Positions 20,021 through 26,918 of a DNA stretch of 29,208 bases are shown one piece after another. The notes under the pieces were generated by a model. That model searched no databases and was not told the origin of the DNA. It saw only the letters and a program-made list of their open reading frames with translations. The position numbers were made by a program, and so were the translations under genes. The DNA comes from a virus, in IMG/VR virus record IMGVR_UViG_3300036804_000011, positions 1-29,208 of that record; one strand, 5' to 3'. Every line of letters begins with the position of its first letter. Positions within the stretch are counted from its first letter, which is position 1.

Positions 20021-20433
20021 ACGACACCCAACTGCTGACGCACAATGTCGAGAACGTGCGCCGGCCGGTTGACGTGGCGCCCGGTAGACCCGGGATGGTT
20101 ACCGGCACCGAATTCATACGATGCCGCATAGTCGTGAAACGCTTTCCCGGTGTTGATCCCGGGAGTGCCCATCGGTGTGCCCAGCGATCCCTGACCGCCG
20201 ATCGTGACTTCACCGATCCAACGCGGCTCGCCTTCTTGGACCGGGCCGACTTCGGTGTGGCCGTGAATAGTGCCAGCGAGCAGTCCTGTGCGCTTGGCAA
20301 TCTCGGCCTGGGTCAACATCACCCCGTTGTTGGTGATGGTTTCCACGACTGCATGTAGATCGGGGCCGACGAAGTATTCGGACATAAACTCGTCGCGCAG
20401 ATAGATGCCCTGATTTTCCAGATCGCGTGACAT
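20017..20433 (-). CDS. Neck / tail completion protein, HK97 gp10-like, 138 aa
   Basis: ATG at 20433 follows the previous stop directly (TAGATG) and has AAGGAG about 11 bases upstream. The product has an N-terminal helix (residues 20 to 35), RWIGEVTIGGQGS in the middle and HDYAASYEFGAGNHPGS near residue 100, followed by PAHVLDIVRQQLGVV. The order of core strand, 'YA..YEFG', then 'RPAHVLD' helix is what I expect of the gp10-like tail completion family. It probably sits between stopper and terminator rings in the neck. The assignment is by pattern and position, without a match score. Confidence 0.7.
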   Translation of the reverse strand: MSRDLENQGIYLRDEFMSEYFVGPDLHAVVETITNNGVMLTQAEIAKRTGLLAGTIHGHTEVGPVQEGEPRWIGEVTIGGQGSLGTPMGTPGINTGKAFHDYAASYEFGAGNHPGSTGRHVNRPAHVLDIVRQQLGVV

Positions 20434-20811
20434 CTACCCTGCTCCTTCCATCCGGAAACCCATCCACCCAAAATTGGTGCGCGTGAACGGGTGATCCTCG
20501 TTGCCGCGGGGTCGCCCGGCGATAGTGAACTTTTCGCTGTTGTAGTCGATTCCGTCACCGGCTTGCAGCGCGGCGACAGGGTTTCCGTTCACGTCGTCAG
20601 GCCCGGTGGCGTCGCGTTCGATGAAGATGAACGAGTCTTGGATGAACCGGTTCTCTTGACCGTCGCCCAACCTGGGGCGGCTCATCGCCGACGACAACGA
20701 CACCACAGCATCTAGCGTGAATGTCAACGGGTCGCGGTTACCGCGCGAGTCGTAGTTCGGCCGCGACACTGTGACCGGCGACGTTTCCGGTGGCGGCCAG
20801 ATCCCGAACAC
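20434..20811 (-). CDS. Probable head-tail stopper (head closure) protein, 125 aa
   Basis: GTG at 20811 begins one base after the adaptor stop, with a weak GGGGT ribosome binding site, and the end touches the next ATG without a gap. The product (MFGIWPPPETSPVTVSRPNY...) is a small beta protein: TFTLDAVVSLSSAM, ENRFIQDSFIFIERD and EKFTIAGRPRGNED are the probable strands, ending GWMGFRMEGAG. A small beta barrel between the adaptor and the gp10-like protein is the place and build of stopper proteins such as SPP1 gp16. I see no specific signature, so the call rests on order and size. Confidence 0.65.
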   Translation of the reverse strand: MFGIWPPPETSPVTVSRPNYDSRGNRDPLTFTLDAVVSLSSAMSRPRLGDGQENRFIQDSFIFIERDATGPDDVNGNPVAALQAGDGIDYNSEKFTIAGRPRGNEDHPFTRTNFGWMGFRMEGAG

Positions 20812-20812
20812 G

Positions 20813-21262
20813 TCAGTACCCCGGCCACGCGTATGCCTCGCGCGTGTTGATTTTGAACGGCGTCACTCGGGCTGTACCGAATCGCGGCCGCGGCGTGCGC
20901 AACCGGACCCGATTCAATTCTTCCTCGGTGAAGTCGATCATCGCGTCGAACGCATTCGACAGACTCGCCGTCGAATTGATGTCGGCCATCGCCTGCCCAA
21001 GCTGCTTGGCGCGCTGCGGATTGCGGTACAAGTCAACGACCTTGCCCGCAACCAACGCCAGCACGCGGCCTGCGCGTGCCGGATCGGCGGCTTCGAGTGA
21101 TGCGGCGCTCGCCCCTTGCAGAGAAGGGACGAGGCCGATCAGCTCATTCTCGACGTCGTTGATCCGCTCGTCGACCCACCCGCCGGCAGCCGTCAAATCG
21201 GCCGGCATCGTGCCTTCGACGTAACGGAGTGTGACGTCAGCGATTTGGGCGAACGCACCCAT
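20813..21262 (-). CDS. Head-tail adaptor (connector) protein, 149 aa
   Basis: A longer open frame exists upstream, but ATG at 21262 lies two bases after the previous stop and gives the expected protein (MGAFAQIADVTLRYVEGTMP...). It is mostly helical: a first helix pair (residues 10 to 45, including GGWVDERINDVENELIGLVP), then PARAGRVLALVAGKVVDLYR (about residues 62-81) and NAFDAMIDFTEEELNRVRLR near residue 110. This is the pattern of Gp19/Gp15-type head-to-tail adaptors of Gram-positive phages, which bind under the portal. Position right after the capsid gene group agrees. Confidence 0.75.
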   Translation of the reverse strand: MGAFAQIADVTLRYVEGTMPADLTAAGGWVDERINDVENELIGLVPSLQGASAASLEAADPARAGRVLALVAGKVVDLYRNPQRAKQLGQAMADINSTASLSNAFDAMIDFTEEELNRVRLRTPRPRFGTARVTPFKINTREAYAWPGY

Positions 21263-21264
21263 CG

Positions 21265-21690
21265 TCAGACCGGCTTCCCGGCTGCTTCCAGCTCGGCGAT
21301 GATCTGCTCGCGCGTCCAATCCTCTTGGACGTCGATTTCCTGGTCGAGCGCGTAGTCACGCCACGCGTCGATGCTGGAGCCGCGGCCGGTCTTCGGCGGG
21401 GGTCCACCCTCGGCGCGGTGCGCCGACGGCTCGTCCTCGTCGTGGCCGGCGTGGACGGCCGGCTTGCCGTCCTCGTCGATGCCATGCCGGTGCCGCAGCT
21501 CGGCCAATTCCTCGTCGAACCGCGACTTGCGCGACTCGGGGTCAAGGAACTGGTCACCGATCACGTCCGGATTGGTGACCTTGTCACTGGCCCACTCCGG
21601 AAACACGTCACCGGGCAGCGTGTGATGCACCCTGCCGTCAGGGCCGAGCAGCGGCACGTTGTGCTCGCTTTCGTTCTTGATAGCCACCAT
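21265..21690 (-). CDS. Acidic head-module protein with C-terminal SAP/HeH-like motif, 141 aa
   Basis: ATG at 21690 has AAAGGGGAT upstream, 31 bases after the major capsid stop. Residues 1 to 40 look like a small beta domain (KNESEHNVPLLGPDGRVHHT). Residues 45 to 100 are charged and low in hydrophobics, probably flexible. Residues 102 to 141 (SSIDAWRDYALDQEID, then DWTREQIIAELEAAGKPV) match a helix-extended-loop-helix of SAP or HeH type, common at the end of small head-region proteins in actinophages. Function is not established; SAP-like motifs bind nucleic acid in other settings. It could be an internal head protein or a connector accessory. Confidence 0.7.
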   Translation of the reverse strand: MVAIKNESEHNVPLLGPDGRVHHTLPGDVFPEWASDKVTNPDVIGDQFLDPESRKSRFDEELAELRHRHGIDEDGKPAVHAGHDEDEPSAHRAEGGPPPKTGRGSSIDAWRDYALDQEIDVQEDWTREQIIAELEAAGKPV

Positions 21691-21721
21691 GTTTCGATCC
21701 CCTTTACTGGATAGTCGTCGA

Positions 21722-22765
21722 CTACTGGACGGTGGCGACGAGCATCTTGCGCGGGTCGGCGATCACAGGAAGTGCGACCGCATCCACGAAGGTCCGCTTC
21801 AAGAACGGCGGCTGTTCCTCGCGAACCAAGATGCCGATGATCCCGGCGCCCGTTGCGACCTGAACGTGGTTGGCGTTCAACTCCATCACGGTCGTCGGCG
21901 TGCCCCAAGCCGTGAAACCCAACGTGTCAGGGTTTTCCGGCAGGAACAGGAACTTGTTCTCGGGCATCGCCTCGGTGTCCACACCATCGACGTCGAAGAA
22001 GTTCCAGTACACCTGGTCTTCGGTCATCGGCGGCAGCCCGTAGGGGGCCAACACGCGGTTGATGTCCTCGAACGTGATGTGCGTGCGCTGCCAGACGGCA
22101 CCGAACGCGGCGTTGATGAGGGTTTGGTTCATCATCAGTTGCCGTGACGTCGACAGCGACATCATGTATTTGAACGGCACGTTGCCGTTCTGCTTGACCC
22201 ACAAGTCGCGCCAGGTGATCAGGTCCGTCAACGGATCCGACGTCGCGGTGTTTGACCACAGCGCGCCGGCCGGGGTCACCACCTGTGTTGACGGCACCCC
22301 GTAGTCGACCTGCTGCTGCACGCCGTTCTCGTTGATGGTCAACGTGCCGGCATTCGCCAAAACGCTGGCCCACGCGAGCTCCATGCGGTTCTGCGTGTAC
22401 GTGGTCAGGTTGTCCAGGTCGTTGTAAATCGCGTCGACCAAGATCTGCTGAATCGTGCCACCGAACCGCTTGTACTCCTGTTGGCGGCGCTCGTACTCAC
22501 CGACCTCGAGCTGACCGCCGAGCGGCAGCAACCGAACCCGCTTTTCCAGTCCGGTGTCCCGCGGCGCGACCCAGTATGAGCCGTCCCAGTTGCGGAACTT
22601 CGCGACGCGGTTCGTCTTCGCGATCACCGCGAAGTCGATTTCGTCCGTGTCGTACTCCTTGCGATTGAACCAGTTGCTCAGAATGTTGGCGCTGGGCAGC
22701 GGGATCCCTTGCGTGTAAACAATTGTGTCTTCGAGCGGTAACGGCCCGTCGAGGAAAAGTGCCAT
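21722..22765 (-). CDS. Major capsid protein, lambda gpE-like family, 347 aa
   Basis: ATG at 22765 has a near-ideal AAAGGAG ribosome binding site, fitting very high expression. The product (MALFLDGPLPLEDTIVYTQG...) matches the lambda gpE capsid family (Pfam PF03864): FAVIAKTNRVAKFRNWDGSY and RDTGLEKRVRLLPLGGQLEV in the E-loop region, the long helix RRQQEYKRFGGTIQQILVDA, and the late strands PENKFLFLPENPDTLGFTAW and GIIGILVREEQPPFLKRTFV. Length is typical. The HK97 fold and the neighbouring decoration and scaffold genes support assembly of an icosahedral head. Confidence 0.95.
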   Translation of the reverse strand: MALFLDGPLPLEDTIVYTQGIPLPSANILSNWFNRKEYDTDEIDFAVIAKTNRVAKFRNWDGSYWVAPRDTGLEKRVRLLPLGGQLEVGEYERRQQEYKRFGGTIQQILVDAIYNDLDNLTTYTQNRMELAWASVLANAGTLTINENGVQQQVDYGVPSTQVVTPAGALWSNTATSDPLTDLITWRDLWVKQNGNVPFKYMMSLSTSRQLMMNQTLINAAFGAVWQRTHITFEDINRVLAPYGLPPMTEDQVYWNFFDVDGVDTEAMPENKFLFLPENPDTLGFTAWGTPTTVMELNANHVQVATGAGIIGILVREEQPPFLKRTFVDAVALPVIADPRKMLVATVQ

Positions 22766-22779
22766 TGGTCAAACTCCTT

Positions 22780-23538
22780 TCAGGGCTGGAAGTTGATAGC
22801 AGGAAGGGCGGCTTGGCCGTTGGCGTCGAGCGAGCCCGGGCCACCTTGGAACGGCAGATGGCGCAGCGACACGATGGCGTCGTACACCACCAGACCAGTG
22901 CCGACCTTGTCGGCGATCGTGACGACGCCGCCGGCGATCCACACCGCGCGGATGTCGCCGTAGGCGAAGCCCTTGCAGGTCTGCCGGCCGTCACTGGCGG
23001 TCGGGTCATACGGCCCGTACAGCCCGGTCGCGGTGACCTCGCCGAGCGCGCAACCCGACGGGATGTAACCGTTCGGGTAGTGCGCCGTCACACCAGCGGT
23101 CGTGTTCGCGACCGTCACGTTGGTACCGGTCAGCTCGGCCACATCCACGGCCGCCAGCGCACCTTGGAAGGTCACCACGTAGGGACCACCGTTGGGGCCA
23201 GTCACCGAGACAGCACCGGGGTACTGCGTGTAACCCGACGAACCCGGGCCTGCCAAGCCCTCGTAGCCGGTGCCGATGCTCGCCAAGGCTTGCAGAGCAG
23301 CCTGCACCGCCGCGGCGGTGGAACTGCCCGGAAGCGACGTGGTCGGCACACCCAGGTATGACAGGGTGAACGGGCTGGAACCGGTTGTGACGGTGACGGT
23401 CTGAACCGCAGACACCCCGGTCTGGTTGAATTTGGAGATGTCGAGCGTGACGTTGGGCTTGACCTTCGGCGAAGCCAAAAGCCACTGCCGGTTACCGACT
23501 TCAAAGACGGCTTCCTGCAAGCCGATGTATGTCGACAT
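22780..23538 (-). CDS. Head decoration protein (lambda gpD-like) with an inserted beta domain, 252 aa
   Basis: ATG at 23538 has AAAGGA upstream; 14 bases separate it from the genes on either side. The decoration fold is split. Residues 1 to about 45 start it, and it resumes at about 150 with PNGYIPSGCALGEVTATGLY, then GPYDPTASDGRQTCKGFAYG and VVYDAIVSLRHLP, a strong gpD pattern. Residues about 45 to 148 hold an extra beta domain (TVTVTTGSSPFTLSYLG, AAAVQAALQALASIG, GGPYVVTFQGALAAVDVAEL) of a type I recall from other actinophage structural proteins. Removing it leaves about 148 residues, close to a normal decoration protein. It probably forms trimers on the capsid with the extra domain exposed. 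Confidence 0.88.
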   Translation of the reverse strand: MSTYIGLQEAVFEVGNRQWLLASPKVKPNVTLDISKFNQTGVSAVQTVTVTTGSSPFTLSYLGVPTTSLPGSSTAAAVQAALQALASIGTGYEGLAGPGSSGYTQYPGAVSVTGPNGGPYVVTFQGALAAVDVAELTGTNVTVANTTAGVTAHYPNGYIPSGCALGEVTATGLYGPYDPTASDGRQTCKGFAYGDIRAVWIAGGVVTIADKVGTGLVVYDAIVSLRHLPFQGGPGSLDANGQAALPAINFQP

Positions 23539-23552
23539 GCTTTATTCCTTTC

Positions 23553-24176
23553 TTAGGAAGATTGTTTGACGCCGTGCCGCTTCTCGAGCGCGGCGCGTCC
23601 TGCATCGCCCGCCTGACCCGGCGGCCGCTGATTTCCGCTGTGCTGCCCCCACTGCGGCGCCTGCTGCCGCGTACTGCGGCCGACGTAGAGCGCCGTGAGA
23701 TGACCCATGACCTTTTCCTCGTCGATTTCGCCGTCCTCACCGACAAACTTCGATGGGTCGGCGAACGCCATGAACGAGGCGAGGTCGTCCTTGTCCTTTA
23801 TCACCTGAGCTGCACAACTTTTCAGCTCGGATGTCAGGTACTTCGGACCCCATTTGGCGTCGGCTGCGGCCTGCGCTTCGGCTGCCGCCTTGTCGGCGGC
23901 GTCCTGTAGCGCCTTTTCGTCAGCAGACAGCCGTTCGCGTCGCAGCGTTTCGAGTTCTTCTCGGTCGGCCGCGGCTTGCTCGAGCTGTGTTTGCAGCTTG
24001 GTCTTGTCGCCGCGAAGGTTCTTGATGAGGCTCTTGGCCTTCGAGGGGTCGAAGTTTTCGTCGTCGCCCCACGGTGCGTCGGGATCCACCTGTGGATCGG
24101 TCTGCTGTGGCTTGGGCTGCGGCTGCTGCTGCTTCGGCTCTTGCTGCTGCTTGGGGTCTTCTTGGGTTTCGGGCAT
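23553..24176 (-). CDS. Capsid scaffolding protein, 207 aa
   Basis: ATG at 24176 with CAGGAG upstream. The N terminus is extremely rich in Q, P, K and E (residues 1 to 35), followed by an acidic segment (DPDAPWGDDENFDPSKAKSL) and a long coiled coil of about residues 48 to 110 (KTKLQTQLEQAAADREELET, then DKAAAEAQAAADAKW). The C-terminal part is helical and ends basic (RAALEKRHGVKQSS), the usual capsid-binding end of scaffolds. Position between the MuF-like gene and decoration/capsid genes is standard. It directs procapsid assembly and leaves before DNA packaging. No protease domain is seen. Confidence 0.9.
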   Translation of the reverse strand: MPETQEDPKQQQEPKQQQPQPKPQQTDPQVDPDAPWGDDENFDPSKAKSLIKNLRGDKTKLQTQLEQAAADREELETLRRERLSADEKALQDAADKAAAEAQAAADAKWGPKYLTSELKSCAAQVIKDKDDLASFMAFADPSKFVGEDGEIDEEKVMGHLTALYVGRSTRQQAPQWGQHSGNQRPPGQAGDAGRAALEKRHGVKQSS

Positions 24177-24183
24177 AGCGGAT

Positions 24184-24199
24184 GAATCTCCTGAGATTC
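24184..24199 (-). promoter_or_regulatory. Hairpin over the scaffold gene ribosome binding site
   Basis: Arms 24184-24189 (gaatct) and 24194-24199 are perfect complements around a 4-base loop. On the minus strand the Shine-Dalgarno CAGGAG spans the loop and the first bases of the second arm, 10 bases before the scaffold ATG. The gap it lies in (24177-24250, 74 bases) is one of the longest in the window. Folding would partly hide the site, so it may tune scaffold output. Confidence 0.45.
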
Positions 24200-24250
24200 G
24201 AGGGCACCGCGCCTGGCGGCGTCAACCCGCCAACTACGGCGGGAAGTCTT

Positions 24251-25384
24251 TTAGTGGTCGACGCCGGCGTTCAAGTCAATGCTGTCCAGCAGAGCACTGA
24301 GCTTGGCGTCGCGCGTCTGCAAATCAGCAGACGGGACAGTCGGTTTCGGTTCGACCGGCGTCGGGACTGGTTTCTTCTTCGGCACGCGCGGCGTGTACGG
24401 CTTTTTGGGCACCAGCGTCGGGCCGAGCTCGCCGTGCTCGTCGATCTGATACCGCGTCCGCTTCAAGTGCGCGGCCGTCTTGCCGCCGGCGTCCTTGTAA
24501 AGCTGCTTCAAGTCAGCGGCATTCGCATCGTCGGCCGGGTCGTGCTGCGCCGTCACCGCGGCAATCGTGCATTCGCAGTGCGTGTGTAGCGGCATCAGCT
24601 CGGCGACGTAATACATCCGGTCAGCGGCCACGATGCACATGCCGCACGTACCCGACTTCGACCGCTCAGGATGAATCACCCGTCGATACCCGATGATCTT
24701 CGGACCCGGCTTGTCGAGGTCGACGGCCTGGGCGATCACTTCCTGCTGCGCGAACCGCTGCGCGAGCATCAGGTTGTCGTCCACCAGCGTCGAGATGCGC
24801 AGATTCGACTGAGCTTTCGCATCATCTATCCAGCGCAAACCCGACTTGTTACCCTCCGCGGCGACGTAGCGGAAGGTTTCGGCCGGCCGCGCAAACACAG
24901 CTTCGGTCGTCATGTCTTGCGGCGTGATCCGCGCCGTGGCGCCGGTGTAGTCGACGGTCACCGGGCGCGGGTCGAGTGTGATCGTGCCGTCGGCGATCGT
25001 CGCAGACGGCGACCGCACATCCAAAGGTAGTGACAGATCCGGACTGCCAGCGTTCACACCCATCGACCGCAACTGCAACGACTGGGCCATCCCTGCGGTA
25101 CGGCCGGCGCTGTCTTGCGCCGTCTTCATCACCTGTGCCGACTGGGATGCGAAGTCGGCCACAGCAGCATCGTCATAGGGATTGGTCGCGGCCCACAGCG
25201 CACCGATCTGCCCTTTAGCCCATACCGCGGCCTGATCCCGCGCGTTGATCGTCTGCAACGACAAGCGCAGCAGCACCGGCACCGGTGCCAGCGCACCCGA
25301 CGTGCCATTGACAATCTCCGCGGCACGCTTGAGCGCATCCTGCCGAGACTTCTCGTGCTGCGCTAGGTCAGGCTGCGTTGGCAT
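24251..25384 (-). CDS. MuF-like minor capsid protein, 377 aa
   Basis: ATG at 25384 lies inside the end of the portal gene (17-base overlap). The product begins with helices (QHEKSRQDALKRAAEIVNGT and others to about residue 110). Residues about 225 to 280 hold the MuF-type signature: IGYRRVIHPERSKSGTCGMC, then MPLHTHCECTIAAV, with C247, C250, H267, H269, C270 and C272 as a possible metal-binding cluster. The C-terminal part is lysine and proline rich (PKKPYTPRVPKKKPVP). MuF proteins are minor head proteins that bind the portal and are often injected or used in head maturation. No toxin domain is visible after the MuF part, unlike some MuF fusions. Confidence 0.85.
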   Translation of the reverse strand: MPTQPDLAQHEKSRQDALKRAAEIVNGTSGALAPVPVLLRLSLQTINARDQAAVWAKGQIGALWAATNPYDDAAVADFASQSAQVMKTAQDSAGRTAGMAQSLQLRSMGVNAGSPDLSLPLDVRSPSATIADGTITLDPRPVTVDYTGATARITPQDMTTEAVFARPAETFRYVAAEGNKSGLRWIDDAKAQSNLRISTLVDDNLMLAQRFAQQEVIAQAVDLDKPGPKIIGYRRVIHPERSKSGTCGMCIVAADRMYYVAELMPLHTHCECTIAAVTAQHDPADDANAADLKQLYKDAGGKTAAHLKRTRYQIDEHGELGPTLVPKKPYTPRVPKKKPVPTPVEPKPTVPSADLQTRDAKLSALLDSIDLNAGVDH

Positions 25385-26918
25385 CAGGGATCGAACCCTG
25401 CTGCGGAGGGATCTGCGACGGCTGCTGTGGCTGCGGCGGTGGCGGCCCCAAACCCTGCAATTGGTCGCCGATCAGACGCAACACGTTGCGCTTGGCGTCG
25501 GCCGGCGTGTACTGCCAAATCTTCTCAAGCCGGTCATCCAACGACAGCGTGCCGACCGCTTGAATCGACGCCGAACCCATCTCGGCCAACGTGTAATACT
25601 CAATCGGCCCCCAATGCAACCGCATACGGCCAACCTTCTCCGGAGCAGCAGCCATCGCGAACGCTATACGCCACAACAGTTTCAGCGGAGGCGTAAACCT
25701 CGAACGCCGATCCCGAACCTTCGACGTCAAACCCTCACGCATCAGGCCCGCACCTTCCGCGGACCCGTCCGCGGCGTCCGGAGTAATCAAGTGCAACGGT
25801 GTCGACGTGACAGCAGCAAACTCTTTCACATCGTCACGTTTCGCGTTGATGATCGGCGTCAAATCAAGCGGCTGCGACTCCCAGAACGTCCAACCCTCCG
25901 GAACACGCCACAACACACCAGGATCAGCGCGAAACAGGTTGTCCCAGTCCACTTCCGGAACCTGATCCGGCGTGTCTTGATCCTCCGGCTCGGTGCCGAT
26001 AATCGCCCGCTGCCTAAACGCCTGATACCAAGCCAGCACGATCCGCTGCAACGTGGTGTCATTGATCCGGTCCAGCAAATCAATGTGAGGCTCGTACTCA
26101 CCCATCTCGTTGAGGTTCGCGAACCGCACGATCGGGATGCCGCCGAGCGCATCCAAACCTTCGATCTTCTCCGGTGGCTCATCGGTGATGTTCCAAGTGT
26201 TCGTGCCCCGGTCATAGGCGACAGTCCACTTCCAGCCCGGCAGAAACAGGAACGCCGTGTAACGCCAGGTGATCGGATCGTACTGATGCACAACCGCGGC
26301 CTGTAACCGAACAGGGTTACGCCAGTCCGGAACACCCAAGCATCGGCGCGGGTCGATCGCATGAATCGACGGGGTCGGCGACTCATTCGACAAGATCGCC
26401 CCACCCGCACTGCCGGGAACGATCATCGCGTAGCCCTCACCAAGCGCAAACGAATAGTCGAAAACCTGCTTCAACACCGCGGCGAACCCAGTCTCGTCCA
26501 TGATGTCCGCGGCCATCTCGTCGCCGGCGTCATCCAAATCGCTCTGCGTCGCAACAGCTTCCAGATCCAGCCGATCGCCCATCGCCCTAATACACATCGG
26601 CGCATAATTCGACCGAGCCTTACGCATAACATCTTTGAAGACGTCCTGGTATTCCTCAGACACCATCGGCAAAGGTGGATCCCCCACGTTGTAAGACCAC
26701 AACGTGTCCAGCAGCAGATTCCGCGGCGTCCAATACCGAGAGAAATGCACGCGCCGCTCAGTGACATCCGACCCATACGGCCGAACCATCCGGTCCACCC
26801 ACGCCGCCCGGGTCGGCACATAGAACATGGCGTTGATCCTGTTAAACCAGTCCTGCGGACTCAGATCATCCGGACTGTCGATGCGGTCGGGGAGCTGGGG
26901 CACATCGTTAACGGCCAA
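25368..26918 (-). CDS. Portal protein, SPP1 gp6-like, 516 aa
   Basis: The start is a TTG at 26918 with a strong GAGAGGGGGAG site; the first in-frame ATG is 30 codons in and would remove a conserved-looking helix. The gene overlaps the terminase by 11 bases. The product (MAVNDVPQLPDRIDSPDDLS...) has features of the SPP1-like portal family: an N-terminal helix DWFNRINAMFYVPTRAAWVD, wing region YRYTAF-like strands around TWRYTAFLFLPGWKWTVAYD, FANLNEMGEYEPHIDLLDRI before the long stem helix with LQRIVLAWYQAFRQRAI, and LTPIINAKRDDVKEFAAVTS. The C terminus is rich in P and Q (about 490-512). It forms the dodecameric ring through which DNA enters and leaves. Confidence 0.93.
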   Translation of the reverse strand: MAVNDVPQLPDRIDSPDDLSPQDWFNRINAMFYVPTRAAWVDRMVRPYGSDVTERRVHFSRYWTPRNLLLDTLWSYNVGDPPLPMVSEEYQDVFKDVMRKARSNYAPMCIRAMGDRLDLEAVATQSDLDDAGDEMAADIMDETGFAAVLKQVFDYSFALGEGYAMIVPGSAGGAILSNESPTPSIHAIDPRRCLGVPDWRNPVRLQAAVVHQYDPITWRYTAFLFLPGWKWTVAYDRGTNTWNITDEPPEKIEGLDALGGIPIVRFANLNEMGEYEPHIDLLDRINDTTLQRIVLAWYQAFRQRAIIGTEPEDQDTPDQVPEVDWDNLFRADPGVLWRVPEGWTFWESQPLDLTPIINAKRDDVKEFAAVTSTPLHLITPDAADGSAEGAGLMREGLTSKVRDRRSRFTPPLKLLWRIAFAMAAAPEKVGRMRLHWGPIEYYTLAEMGSASIQAVGTLSLDDRLEKIWQYTPADAKRNVLRLIGDQLQGLGPPPPQPQQPSQIPPQQGSIPDANAA

